Assembly (NCBI RefSeq): GCF_030272615.1
Contig: NC_081411.1
Location: 152,387,971-152,447,970, forward strand
Direction of reading: 5' to 3'
Source of the DNA: Cryptomeria japonica
Taxonomy: Eukaryota; Streptophyta; Pinopsida; Cupressales; Cupressaceae
Length of the DNA stretch: 60,000 nucleotides
Shown here one piece after another: positions 20,766 through 33,160 of the stretch; the first letter of the stretch is position 1, and each line of letters starts with the position of its first letter. Under the pieces are notes generated by a model. The model did no database searches and had not been told where the DNA came from. It worked only from the letters and a program-made list of their open reading frames with translations. Both the position numbers and the translations under genes were made by a program.

Positions 20766-22330
20766 GCACAACCCCTAGCTAACCTCTAAGATACTCAAAA
20801 GTATTCTTAGGCAGAGGTTTAGTAAAGATCTTTGTTAGCTGCTCCTTAATAGATACATGCTCTAGTAACACATCTTTACTCTGGACTTTCTCTCTCAAGA
20901 AATGATATTTCATCTCAATATGCTTGGTTCTAGCATGCAACACCGGGTTCTTTGAAATATTTATTGCACTAGTGTTGTCACATAAAATCTTTACTGGTTT
21001 TATAATCTTCAACTTGAGTCCTTCCAGAATGTGTTTCATCCAGATTGTCTGGGTACAATTCATATATGATACAACATATTTAGCTTCAGCAGTGGACTAT
21101 GATAGACATCTCTGCTTCTTACTACTCCATGATACAAGTCTTCCTCCAAGAAAGAATGCACCACCGGTTGTGCTCTTCCTATCATCAATATTACCTGCCC
21201 AGTTTGTATCTGTATAAACCTTCAAATCAAAGTTACCTACATAAGGATACCATAATCCATAGTCAATAGTACCTTTCAAATATTTGAATATCCTTTTAGT
21301 TGCTATCAAGTGTGTCTCCTTTGGATTCTTCTAAAATTTGGCAGCTAAACCAACTGCATGAGCAATATCCGGTCTATTATGAACAACATGATATAGTTTC
21401 CCTGTCATTGATTTGTACTCCTTTCCATCAACAAATGTGACATCATCCTCCTTAGGTAGTTTACAACCTGTAACCATTGGTGTCCCAATCGGTTTACAGT
21501 CACTCATTCCAAATGTCTTCAATACCTCTTTCACATACTTAGACTATGTGATAAAAATACCATGCTTCATCTCCTGAATTTGCAAACCTATAAAGAATTT
21601 TATCTCCCCTACTAGAGACATTTCAAATTCACTTTTCATCTCATTTTCAAATTCATCACTCATGTCATCATTACCTCCAAATATGATATCATATACAAAC
21701 ACTTCACTAACCAATATCTTATCTCCTTAAGATTTGAGATTTTTTTTTTTTTCTTCACTGGTTCTCTGAAAACCTATCTTCATCGAGTGTGAATGTAGCC
21801 TTGCATACCATGCTCTTGGTGCTTTCTTCAAGCCATATAGTACCTTGTGCAGTTTACACACCATATCCTTTGCATCAGTCATAGCATAACCATCTGGCTA
21901 CTCAATGTATACTTCTTCTTCCAGTATTCCATTTAGAAATGTTGACTTCACATCCATCTGATATACTTTGAATCCCTTATATGCTGCATATGCAAGTAGA
22001 GTCCTAACACCTTCCAATCTAGCAACTGTTGCAAATGTCTCACCATAGTCTTCTCCTTCTTCTTGTGCATAACATTTGCATGCCAATCTAGCTTTGTTTC
22101 TGACTACTACTCCATCTTCATTCAGTTTATTCCTAAATACCCATTTAGTGCCTATCACATTTTTAGTCAATAGTCCATGTATTGTTCTTCTCAATCTAGT
22201 CAAGCTCCTCTTTGATAGCTTTGATCCAGTGATCATCTCCAAATGCTTCCTTAGTAGTTCTAGGCTCAATAGTGGACATCATGAAATAATTTTCTCTAAT
22301 TCTTCTTATGGTTAATACTCCAGCATCTTT
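20766..22330 (-). pseudogene. Element D RT and RNase H, broken, RT active site changed
   Basis: Fragments in order (minus strand): 21898-22269 with [18 protein letters not shown] and YQMDVKSTFLNG; the active-site block at about 21680-21700, reading VFVYDIIFGG where A and J have IDD or VDD, so the first catalytic Asp is Tyr; 21331-21534 with YKSMTGKLYHVVHNRPDIAHA; 21097-21309 with YGLWYP and YTDTNWAGN; and 20779-21063 with RNase H CDNTSAINISKNPV, KHIEMKYHFLRE and the copia end FTKPLPK. Stops separate the pieces, and a run of 14 T lies near 21745. Confidence 0.87.
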
Positions 22331-22559
22331 ATCTCCAATAATCTAGTCAGGATTATTATTGAGTCTCACACACCTTGGAATAACATGATCATTATCTTTA
22401 GATTCTTCTTCCTCACTATCATCATCTTCTTCTGTAGAATCTACCTATTCCAATTGAACTGGTACTGCAACATTCACTTCATCAACTTCTAGCTTCACCA
22501 GTTCTGGTTCCAAAATCAGAATGTAAGGTTCATCTTCCTTTTTCTCCTCAGTGGTTTCT

Positions 22560-23350
22560 CCTAAAACTTCAAGACACTCATCCACTCAGACATCAGCACT
22601 CTTAATGATTCTCTTTGTCTAGTTGTTGTAACATTTGTAGGCCTTACTCTTGGTGGAGTAAGCAAGAAATATGCCTTCATCACTTTTAGCCTCAAACATA
22701 CTAACATAGTCACCTCTCTTGATAAAACATTTATTGCCAAAAATCTTAAGATAACTAACATTAGGTGATCTAGCATGCCAATATTCATAAGGAGTTTTAT
22801 CCTTACCTCTCTTTACCAATATCTGGTTCATAGTGTACACAGTTGTGCTGACAGCTTCTCTCGAGAAATTTTTTGCTATACCTCCTTGTATTAGCTTCGT
22901 TCTAGCATCTTCAACAACTGACGGATTGTTCCTCTACAATACCATTCTATTATGGTGTCCTCAGTGCAGAAAGATGCCTCTTAATTCCGTTGTCTTTGCA
23001 ATATCTAGTGAGCTCCTCTAAAGAAATTCACCACCTTGATCAGTCCTCAGACACTTTATCTTCTTACCACTTTACTTTTCAGTTAAGGCCCTGAATGCCT
23101 TGAACTTACTAAAGGCTTCTTCTTTGTCCTTCAAGAATGTGACCCACATCATTCTTGAGCAATCATCAGTGAAGATCATAAAATATCTATCACCTTGAAT
23201 ACTTTTAGTCCTTATTGGTCCACAAAAATCTATATGAACCAAATCTAACAAATGTTCTGCTAAGAAAGATTTTCTCTTAAAAGTTGAGGATGTCATCTTT
23301 CCTAACTGACATTCCTTACACAGATCATTCATCGGTTTGTCCAACTAAAG
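22560..23350 (-). pseudogene. Element D integrase, broken
   Basis: 23072-23344 carries the end of the GAG-pre-integrase zinc region (CKECQLGKM), LVHIDFCGP and the first catalytic Asp in IFTDDCSRMMWV. The region with the second Asp and the Glu lies in 22840-23070 through stops and frame changes. 22619-22840 holds the integrase C-terminal part (TPYEYWHARSPNVSYLKIFG, KCFIKRGDYV, AKSDEGIFLAY). Not functional. Confidence 0.83.
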
Positions 23351-23499
23351 AAAACCTCTTACCAACTTGGACTTACTAACTTTGTTAATGTTATCAAAAT
23401 TTATATGACAAAATCTTCGATGCCAAAGCCAACTATCATCTACTTTAGCAATTAAATAGTTGTTGACTTTAGGATTTAGGTGAAACGGGTTACCTTTTG

Positions 23500-24843
23500 C
23501 CTACTTGTTGGTTTCAATTAGTTCACCTTTTCTCCCATAGATTTTGCATATTCCATTCTTAAATTCCAATGGATAACCTTTGTCATTGAGTTGAGCTACA
23601 CTCAAAACATTGTTCTTTAATTCTTCAACCTAGTAGACATCATCTGCATTGCTCTTTCCATTAAGATAAATGGTTCCCTTTCCTTTTACCATGCAGGGTG
23701 AGTCATTTCCAAATCTCACAACTCCTCCATCAAATTCCTTCAAAGTAATAAATTTACTTTGGTCACCGGTCATGTGGTGTGAACAACCACTATCTATGAT
23801 TCAATCATCAGAACTATCCATGCGAGAAACTAATGCCATCTAATCAAATGTCTCCTCTTTAATGGAAACAAAGGCAATGTCTTCATTAGCATCTCCCTCA
23901 GATTCCTCATCAGTGATACCACCATCAACTACAATGAGATAATCTCTTTTTCCTTTTCCTTTGTACTTCTTGTACTTCTCATGCTTATGCTCATTGTCAC
24001 TATTAGGACAGTTAGCTTCAATGTGTCCAATCTTGTTACATGCAAAACACTTCAAACGTAATTTACCTTTATACTTATCGGTACCTCTGGGTAACCACTT
24101 GGCCAACAATGCTTCAAGCTCAATCAAACTGTCTTCATTATCAACTTCTATGTTGGATCTAGACTCATAACTGTGACTAACATCTCTGCTTTTCCTCATA
24201 GGTGGATTACAAACTGAAGCTCTAAATGCAAATTTGGATTTTTTAGCACTACCATCATAACCATTTAATTCAAATGCAGTAAGTTTACCAATGATGGAGT
24301 CAAGACTTACCTTAGTTTTATCAATAGACTTTAGCTCCTGAATGGCTGCAACTCGGATAGCATAGACTGGTAGAAGGGTTCTCAACACCTTACTAACCAC
24401 TATGGCATCCTCCACTTTACCAGCAGCACTCTTGATCTCACCAACTATCTCCTGATCCTCTAACCATATTGTTGAATATTCTCACCTTCAACCATCTGCA
24501 TTTCATCAAATTTACCTCTCAAACTCTCTTCTTTGGCAATCTTCACATGCTCATCACTACTATAGATTTCCTCAATTTTCTTTCACACATCATAAGCAGT
24601 CTCTAGACCATGGAATCAACATATTTTGAATCAAACAAAAAACTGATAATGTCCTCTAATGCTTGATTATTTTTCTTGTTTCTCTTTCTTTTGATCATCA
24701 GATATAGTCCCACTAGGTGCAACATATTGAGGTACAACATGTTCTTAGTATTGATTTCCTAGACTCTTGATATATATTTTCATCCTATCACTCCATATTC
24801 TATAGTTTTCCCTATTAAACTTCGGACCTTCTTTCTTCATCAT
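23500..24843 (-). pseudogene. Element D gag and protease, broken
   Basis: Gag starts at ATG 24843 or 24840 (MKKEGPKFNRENYRIWSDRM), about 57 bases past the PBS. Several stops interrupt residues up to 24416. 23840-24415 is open: VLRTLLPVYAIRVAAIQELK is the end of the UBN2-type Gag domain, then comes the zinc knuckle CFACNKIGHIEANC near 24010-24050 and an acidic tail. Protease traces with a His-Met (SGCSHHM type) lie near 23770-23800. The left boundary is approximate. Confidence 0.83.
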
Positions 24844-24899
24844 GTTCTTCAAGATCTTTAAGTCAAGTTGTTAGGCTTAGACACTAGAGGACCTGAAAT

Positions 24900-24911
24900 G
24901 CTCTAATACCA
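24900..24911 (-). other. Element D primer-binding site, one base changed
   Basis: Minus-strand TGGTATTAGAGC, two bases from the LTR. It differs from TGGTATCAGAGC in A, B, C and E by one C-to-T change. Confidence 0.88.
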
Positions 24912-24913
24912 AT

Positions 24914-26279
24914 TGATGGTATTATGAATCAATAAGGATTTGGACAACTACTAAGAGGGGGGGCGTGAATCAGTAGATGGAAAACTGACTTAACTTTCAC
25001 AAATCTCAAAAATAGTCTCTCAAGTCAAACTCAGAACTAACTGGCTCAAACACTGAACTACAAATTGCAATATCACTGTCAAGTATACAGGTTGACTGTC
25101 ATAACACAATAGCAGTATAACAACTCTGAAACTCTCAAAACCTTTTAACAAAAACATTCAAATACTTTACTAACAATAGTAAAAGTACATTTCAGATTAC
25201 TACCAGTCATCTTATCATATCTAAGTGGATTTAGAAGCTAAGCAAATTAACCATAGCAAACATAGCTACAAAAACATTTACCACTTGACACAATGATTTT
25301 GACGTGGAAACCCAAATGGGAAAAACTACGGTGGGGATGAATACCCACAAGTATTCTGAACTCTTTTGAAATTCACCCTGTTAGGAGTCAAGCTTGTTAA
25401 AGCTTTACAAAAAGTCATGTTAGGAACAGATCTTGTTAGGGACCACCCAGTTAAGGGATTGACTATAATACCCTATTAGAAGCAATACCTTGTTAGGAGT
25501 AACCTCGGTAGAGGATTTTAATTCCAAGCTAATGGATCACCTAGTTAGAGGATTTAGATAGCACTAAGCTTGTTAGAGCTTACCCTATTAAGGGATTTGA
25601 CTGTTGTAATTGTTAGAGAACAACAGGGGTTTGTTGATCTGATGAATAGCACTACTCTACTTGATCAGATCCTTTTCATGCTCCTATATTTCTTCACACA
25701 TACTATAGATACACCTTCTGGTTCAGCAACCAATCACACTTACACTTAACCAAAATTTCCAAGACTACAACAAAACAACTCATCGACCTTATAAGAAAAA
25801 CAATAGGTCGGTAACACATCACAAACCTAAGATCTCATTGAGATTACAAACAAATCGGTTCAAGTATGACCGTTGGATTACATAGCAATCATTGTACACT
25901 ATTCAAGACAACCTTGACCACTCCTTGATCACTGCTTCATCGATCCCTATAACTCATCATGCAGTTTCCTCTTCATGCAATGTACTCGCTCATTCCCAAG
26001 ATAAAACCATTATCTCTATGCGCCAAAAACTATTTGAAACTCTTCACATACAACATGCATATGTGGCATAATCATTATCGTTCATCATTTGATCATAAAC
26101 CAATACAACCAATTCACCAAGTTTCATCGGTTAGGGTTTAGCATATAAATAGGTAGGGTTACCGGTTGATCTCACTGCTTCTCAAGTAATACCAGTTTCC
26201 TTCACTAGCTCTCTGGTTATAATTGGCATCAATGACAATATAATAGTTCATCAATGCAATCTTCATGCAAATGCCAATA
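24914..26279 (-). repeat. Element D 5' LTR
   Basis: 1366 bp, TGATGGTATTATG...GCCAATA (terminal CA changed to TA), followed by duplication ATGTA at 26280-26284. Uninterrupted, so it serves as the reference for the disrupted left LTR. Contains GGGAAAAAC/GGTGGGG and AGCTTTACAAAAAGTC. Confidence 0.92.
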
Positions 26280-26588
26280 ATGTATCCTCAAGGACACATG
26301 TCTATTTGAGGAATAACCACCCCAAAAAGGAATATATTTTTATTAAATAAAAAAAATATTAGGAATATACACACATGGGGGAGGAAGTTAGAAGAGATGG
26401 GATAAGGTTGGTTAGGGGGGATAGGGTAGTTAGGTGGATAGAAGTTAGGAGGAAAGGGACATTTTCAAATAATTAGTTATTTATTTAAATGATGGGAGGA
26501 GTTAATTAATTTAGCATTAATTAATAAAAGGGGATGGGAGTTGGTATTAATTAATTCAGAATTAATTAATGGCAATAGGAGAGAAGGA

Positions 26589-27563
26589 TATTGGCAATTA
26601 ACACTCATTCGGTAATTTATGGTATTTTTAGTGGCTGATTATTGCTTTAGGGTTGTCATTGATTGAAACTCTTCTTAGAGATTTGATCTGGTGGTCGTAA
26701 TTCTTCTTATCTGGAAGCAAGTGTTAACCGGTAGCCTGTTAACTGGTATTTCAAGAAGAATAGAGCAGTTTTGGGTCCGAAAGCTTTTCGATGATTGTGG
26801 TGCATTGTATCATGTTGGGAATGATTGAGCTGACATATAAATATCATTGTATTGGTTTTTTGGTGATCTGCACTTATCTTTTGTGATCCGATCAAGCCAA
26901 CATGACACTACACATTACACTAACAGGCGGACATGGTAAATGACTTATTTTGTGATTAACGGTATATAAGTTTGGTGTGGATGATCTTTTTGGTGTAGGA
27001 TGTGATTGTATGTGAGTGAGTGGAGATCGAGAATCATTTATAGCATAGTTTCATGTGTGCATTCTTGATATGGTAGCTGACTGAGACTATGAACTGGGCA
27101 GAATAGAGTAGATTAGTAGAGGTGATCCAGTCAATATATTTAGCACTCAACCAGAATTCATACAGGCATTGTAGATGTTATTTCAGATTTCATTCACTGT
27201 AATTCATCACTATAACTAATTTGTAAGGCAGTGAGCCTTCCCTGAGGCTTGTAGCCTTCCGAGTTATTGTAATTGAGCACTGAGCTCTAGGAAGTGTGCC
27301 TGAATGCCTATGCATTCCTATATTGTAATATTGTTTTTCTACTGGTCATAGTGGAATAATATTGTGGGTTCAAATACCACCGTGGTTTTTCCCATTTTAT
27401 TTTTCACATAAAAATCCGGTGTTATACTTTTGTGGTTGTTTTTTCTATGTTTCTACATTTCAGTTTCATCTATTTGCTTCTAGTGGTTTAAAGTGAAGTT
27501 TTAAAATCTGCTAACTGGTAGATCACTAATTCACCCTCCCTCTCAGTGACCCTAATTCCAACA
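26589..27563 (+). repeat. Element C 5' LTR
   Basis: 975 bp, TATTGGCAATT (TG changed to TA)...ATTCCAACA. Contains ACCGTGGTTTTTCCCAT, shared in style with other LTRs here, and CACCCTCCCTCTCAGTGACC near its end. The partner is split at 32710-33160 and 51093-51607. Confidence 0.92.
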
Positions 27564-27565
27564 AT

Positions 27566-27577
27566 TGGTATCAGAGC
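27566..27577 (+). other. Element C primer-binding site
   Basis: TGGTATCAGAGC, two bases after the LTR. Same tRNA type as E. Confidence 0.93.
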
Positions 27578-27628
27578 CTAGTTCCTTTGAGGCTTAACCA
27601 CTTGAGGAAGGTCCAGGAGATTGAATCA

Positions 27629-28745
27629 ATGGATTCTGGTTTTTCAGAGATAGCTTAGTGTGGCACTTGAGGATCTTGATGGAGCCAAAAATGAGATCAA
27701 TTCTTTGAAGAAAAACTTGAATGTTGTTGATAATTTCATTAATAACTTGAAGGATCAAGTGAGCACTTCAAGAGACAAGAGGAAAGAATTGATGGACAAG
27801 CTAAAGGAGAAAGAAGATCAGATCATAGAAAATTAGGGTAATGTTGATGAATGTGACAAACTTGAGAGAGAGAATGTTACCTTGAAGAATGAGATGCAAT
27901 CCATTGTGATGAGACTGACTAAGGAGATTGAGGAGTGAAAGAAAAATGAAGAGAATCTGGCACAATCATTGAAGGAAAGACCTGATGAATTCTTTAGGCT
28001 TACTTATGTGAATGATCAATTGAAGCTTGAGTTGACACAGTTAAGGAATAATGTTCAAGAACCTAAAAGATAGATTGCTACCTTAAGAGATGAACTTTCT
28101 ATTGCTAATGACTACAAAGACAAATTCAAAGCTATCTTAGCAAGGCTTGATGAGATGCTAGAGAGTCAGAGACATGGAAAGGACATGCGAGGACTTGGAT
28201 TTGAGAAAGGTGAATCCTCCAGATTTGGACAAGGAAATGCAAAACCTTATTAGAAAAAGAGCAAGAATCCTCTAGTAAGATAGCCTAATGCTCATAAATT
28301 CAATGGTAGATGCTTTACTTGCAATAAATTTGGTCAAATGATGAATCAATATAGAAGTAAAATGAATAATGGAATGAACAACATGAATAATGCTCCTACC
28401 TTTACCGGTCAGTGTTTTATATACAATAATTTTGGTCCTAAGTCAAATATGTGTAGAGCAGTAGTGAATAACTTCCAAAACAAGAGGTCCTATGCTTGTG
28501 GGATGTTTGGGCATATCTCTAACCAGTGCAGGATGAGACCAAATCAGATGAACTTCAGACCTATACAGAGAAATGTTGTCTGTTGTGCGTGTAACAAAAC
28601 CAGTCATATTGTCAATTATTGCAGAAGCAAGAACAGTGCCCTGGTAGACAAGAACAAATTAGATGAGAAGGGAAAGGCAAATGTGGAAGAGATCAGAGAC
28701 AAGCATGAGAAGATGTGGGTCAGAAAAGATGAATCTAAAGCATAA
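27629..28745 (+). pseudogene. Element C ORF1: decayed coiled-coil and zinc-knuckle protein
   Basis: ATG 27629 is 63 bases from the PBS start, matching E. Coiled-coil sequence follows (EINSLKKNLNVV, DKLKEKEDQIIEN, RENVTLKNEMQSIVMRLTKE) with several in-frame TAG, one TGA and an early frameshift. Four knuckle positions are visible but eroded: CFTCNKFGQMMNQY, CFIYNNFGPKSNMC, SYACGMFGHISNQC and CCACNKTSHIVNYC. The last part (28338-28745) is open. Collinear with E ORF1, including the SLKERPDE/RRLSDAANE region before the knuckles. Confidence 0.82.
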
Positions 28746-29198
28746 AATGGATCTGCACTCGAATCCGATGTAGGATCTTCATTTGGTAACTAGGGCTTTA
28801 TGCCTTAGGGGGAACTTTTCATTCAAATTATAAGAACCCCCTCTTCAATGATCTGCAATCGATTCCAAAAGGTTGCAGAAGGCTTAAATTATATGTGCAG
28901 ATGTTATCTAAAATTTTCAGAGAAGAATTGGTGCTTCGCTAAGAGACTCTGTGAAAATCATGGTAACTGGTTGCAGCATTTATTGCAATAGAAAATTAGG
29001 TTTTTGAAGGTTAAAAAGGCATTTGAAAGCTTCTTATGTCACAATGCGATCAAGTGAATAGTGCAGAGAAGAAGAGCAAAGAGATTTGGCAATCTTAACA
29101 GTAATTTTAGCGATTCTAAAGTGAATTTTAGCACCCGATTGCAAATCAAGGTATTTATCTATTCAGACTATTTGTTTCCCGCAAACCCTAAATTTAAA
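28746..29198 (+). other. Element C spacer between ORF1 and ORF2
   Basis: About 450 bases without a supported gene. Near its end CAAGGTATTTATC repeats the motif found just before ORF2 of element E. Confidence 0.5.
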
Positions 29199-32100
29199 GT
29201 GGTGTCAACTTCTAGTATTGCTACCCCATTGGTCATGGAGATTAAGGACAAGGCCAGACCTATATTCAAGAAACACCCTTTTAAGTTTCTTGAAGACAAT
29301 CTGGAAGGTGCAATTTCATCGGTACCCTATGACATGCTTCACAATGAAGATATTAGGGCATACATCCACTGTGATCTCGAGGAGCTTGGTAACACAGATA
29401 TATTGAACCTATATAACAATCACTTGGCGGACAATTTAGGAAACCTCAAAGCTGGTAGAAAGTTCTTCAGGACAAGGGTTTTTCATAGTTCATCCATTTT
29501 CCATTGTTTGATGAAGTAGAGTGGATTTGATACATTCTCAGTCGAGTTCATGATGATTTTATATATATTGATAGGCCCCACAATATTACCAAATAGGTGA
29601 TCGGAGCATTGACATGCCTCAGTGAAATTGATGAAGTACCTAGCTTGAGAAAAGTATCGAATGACATAGTGATAACTACTACTAGTTCTAAATTTGACAG
29701 CAGAGAAATGACCATAAACAACATTTTGGAGAATGATGTGAATTTTTCATCTATGGTGGTCGGATACAAGGTTTACCAGTCAAGTAGACACAACTCTATT
29801 TCAGGTACTGCTATATACTCAGCCAATCAGATGTTGAAAGATGACAAAAGGTATGATCTATGTATAGTCCTCCTGAATGAGTTGATAAGAAATTTGAAGA
29901 AGATTAAGAAAGATAAAAAGCACACTTTCAAATATGGAACTCTTCTTATTTTCTTGGCCTTATATTTCCTAGATCAGATACCCGATGTGAAAGGAAAGGT
30001 CCAATGGGCCTATGATAGACTAGTAGTAATACAGATTAAAGAGGGTTTATGGGGAATTTGGAGATGCTACAAAGAGTATATTTTCTCTCTAGGGATACTT
30101 CAAATCCTTCCAAACTACAATAAAAAATAGAGAGAGGATCCCTAAGGAGATTGTTGAGAAGTATGAGAAAATGATTTACTTCATGGTAGACAAAGATAAA
30201 TGTCAAATGGAAGTGGTGGAGCCTAGGACAGTGTGATCATTGCCATGGGGTATGAAGTTGACTCTATCACCCTTGAGGCATATGCTCGGTGCTTATTGAG
30301 TTGACCAGTGGATCCTAAAGAGAGAAGATTTGGAACATTCAAGGAGAAAGACCTTGAATTGCATAGACAATTCGCTGCACTTGCTAGGAAAAGGAAGGTT
30401 ACAAAAATGGCAGAGGAGGTGGTAGTGCAAATGGTATTCACTTGTGAGGAGGTGAAGAAGGCAAGGGAAAAACATTCTCCAAAGGAGGACAAAGAGGAAA
30501 CCAAGAAGCCCAAGGTCAATTTGGTTCCCTCTAGGGTCAAACCTAAAGAGACCAAGTCTGCCCCTGCTCTGGTGGTATCATCTTCAGGACCTAGCCCATC
30601 TGGGAAAGGTGTATTGAAGCAAAAGGAAAATCCCAAGAGGACTTATGTTGTTGTACCTTTGGTGGCCTCTGAGATCAAATCTGAGGAAGAAGCTGGCAAG
30701 GCAAAGAAGAAAGGTGAATTTGTCAGAGTGGTGAGGAAGTTGTAGTTTGATGGATCCCAGCAAAGCAAGAAAACTAAATCTGAACCTGCCCCTATCGGTA
30801 GACCCAAAAGAGGTAGATAGGTCAAAAGTCAACTTGACAAAGATCTTTAGTCTAGTGACCTACAAGGTAAGTACACAGTTGTTCCTCCATTGTCAACAGA
30901 CCAACTGATAAATGAAATAATTGTTGGTGGGAACTTGAATAATCTTGGAACTTATTATGAACATCTAGATGAGGGAGATCAGAGAAAGGTTGAAGATGTT
31001 GTATTTTTAAACTTGCATAACTTTAGCAAGACTTTGATTGAATTAGGGCGTAGTATTCCTAAGGATCTATATAACATTATTGATGCAAGGAGGCTAACAA
31101 CTAGCGAGATTGACAGAGAAAAGAAAGAAAGAGAGCTAATAAATGTTTTCACCTATGTTACTCATGATGAAGTCAAAAGACTTATTGAAGAAGCTAACAA
31201 GAAAGAATTCAGAAGCAAAAATGGGGTAAATAGATCAATGATTGGTCAAGTGGAATAGGTAAGGAAGGAAATAGAGGACATATGGAAAAAGATAATTGTG
31301 AATGATCCTCTGTATAAAGATGCATTCAAGTCTTCTCAATAGGAAGGAAAGCAAGGTATTTCTCATGATCAGAAGGGTGAAACTCAAACTAGGAGATATC
31401 CAAAAGGTCAAGGTAACACATCACTTGATTTTGAGACCGATGATAATCCTCCGATGGTGGAAAGCTTAGCAGCCCCTAAGATCCAAAAGGATGATACTAC
31501 ACCAGTGCGCAAGATAAAGGGGATGGAGAAGAGGAAAAGGATATTGGGAGTGCAAAAGCAAAGGTTGCTAAGGTTGATAAGGGAAAAGGAGTAGTTGATC
31601 CAGCAATTATCACTCCTCTGGTTACTTTAACCCCACCTCAGATCCCTATCAATCTTGATGGTCCTGTCAACCTTGGATAGATGTCTCATGTTGAAAAGTG
31701 CATGCTCACAGCTATTGTTAAAGCTCATGCTCGTAGATTGTTGTTCAAGCTCAGACTAGACAAGATCTGGTGAAGTCTAAATTTGAAGATAAGAAGCTCA
31801 TTTTGATGTCGATTGATGTTTTACAAAAGGTGGCTCTAAATGTATAGTTAGATTCCAATGTCAGCCCCTATGGTAAACTGTTGCAAATGGTTAATAGTGT
31901 AAATATCAGTTTTGATTCTTTAGAGAAGTCTGCTACTAAAAGAGTTTTGGATAGATTTAAGGATGTTAGGATGTAGACATTTCACAAGATGATTGAGGAT
32001 GATAGGATGAGATTAAATAAAGGTCTACAGGTTATCTCAAATGCCTTGATAGAAGGTGGAAAATTGTATGTCTTGTCAAATTTTGCCTACATTCACTGTA

Positions 32101-32493
32101 GACATAGACAAGAAAATAAGTGTTTGTCAGGGCAAGCTTGCTAGTATTTCTTAGTCCTTTGATTCCAATGTTGCTCCAACCAATAGTGTGGAAGGACAAA
32201 TTTTGACTCTTAATGATTAGATCTCAAGGCTCAATATGGAGAAGGACATAATTTTGAGGAGAGTAGGTGAACTCCAAAACTTAATTTCCCCCCGGTTGGA
32301 CACCATGATATGTAATAAGGTAGACTATATGAAGACTATGGCACAACCTATGTCATCTAATCTGAAGGAAGTAGAGATTCATTCCACTATATTTAGTGCA
32401 TTTATTATTATTTTGGATCACTTGAAGAGCAGTTGGGATACTCACCTAGGATCTTTGAAGACTAATTTTGCTGACATCTTCAAGTATTTGTAA
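29199..32493 (+). pseudogene. Element C ORF2: diverged copy of the novel ORF2
   Basis: The start position holds GTG where E has ATG. MVSTSSIATPLV-like residues, then EDIRAYIHCDLEELGNTDIL (E: YIHCNIEELGDEEI). After a frameshift, 29597-31258 is mostly one frame with stops: EIDEVPSLRKVSNDIV, LKKIKKDKKHTFKYGTLL, AMGYEVDSITLEAYARCLL (E: EMGYEADDHIVETYAKALL), a basic Pro/Lys linker, then INEIIVGGNLNNLGTYYEHL and PKDLYNIIDARR (E: PDELYKRLEARR). The C-terminal part (32236-32493) keeps LISPRLD and shifts frame again. Conservation of motif order between two families with different LTRs argues that the protein was under selection. Function unknown. Confidence 0.8.
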
Positions 32494-32683
32494 AATATCC
32501 GACAAGTATCTATGTATATATAAGCTTTGGACTACACCCATCTTTGGCATTGTTGTCAAAGGGGGAGAGGAAAGGTAAAAAATGTATTGTATAGAAGAGT
32601 GGAATTCTTTGTCTAAGGGGGAGCCTTAGAAATTCTTTTTATCCATTGTACAGTGCTCAACACTTAGTCATTTTTCATTAGTG

Positions 32684-32709
32684 TTGCCATCAATGCCAAA
32701 GGGGGAAAT
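32684..32709 (+). other. Element C polypurine tract with conserved arm
   Basis: TTGCCATCAATGCC (32684-32697) then AAAGGGGGAAAT, directly before LTR start TGTTGG at 32710. The arm pairs 13 of 14 with GTCATTGATGGCAA at 32778-32791. Confidence 0.88.
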
Positions 32710-33160
32710 TGTTGGCAATTGACAGTCATTCGGTGGTTTATGGTAGATTATCAATGGTTGATTAATGGTTTAGGGTTGTCATTGATGGCAACTCTTCTTA
32801 GAGATTCGATCAAGTGCTCATAATTCTTCTTATCTGGAAGCAAGTGTTAACCAATGTTTTAGGAAGAACGGAGTAGTTTTAGGTCCAAAAGCTTTCCAGT
32901 GATTGTGGTACATTGTATCATGTTGGGATTGATTGAGCTGACATAGAAATGTCATTTTATTGGTGTTTTGATGATCTACACTTATCTTTTATGATCCGGT
33001 CAAGCCAACATGAGACTACACATTACACTAGTAGGCTGACATGGTAAATGACCTATTTTGTGATTGTCAGTCTATAAGTTTGGTGTGGATGATCTTTTTG
33101 GTGTAGGATGACATTGTATACGAGCGAGTGGAGATTGAGAATCATTTGTAGTGTAGTTTA
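32710..33160 (+). repeat. Element C 3' LTR, first fragment
   Basis: Aligns with 26589-27050 of the 5' LTR up to GTGTAGTTTA, where gypsy element H is inserted. It resumes at 51093. Confidence 0.92.

Larger units (their letters stand above)
10483..26279 (-). mobile_element. Element D: Ty1/copia retrotransposon interrupted by E
   Basis: Minus-strand copia. Its left (3') LTR is 10483-10666 plus 17569-20385, its coding region about 20770-24843, its PBS 24900-24911 and its right (5') LTR 24914-26279. Perfect duplications ATGTA lie at 10478-10482 and 26280-26284, both within insertion G. The left LTR is far longer than the right because of element E and two extra segments (X, 17729-18299; Y, 18544-19394). 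Coding is heavily broken. Confidence 0.92.

Noticed and set aside
27566-27577. tRNA gene from the TGGTATCAGAGC match
   Set aside because: Only the short PBS complement is present, next to an LTR end; no cloverleaf follows.
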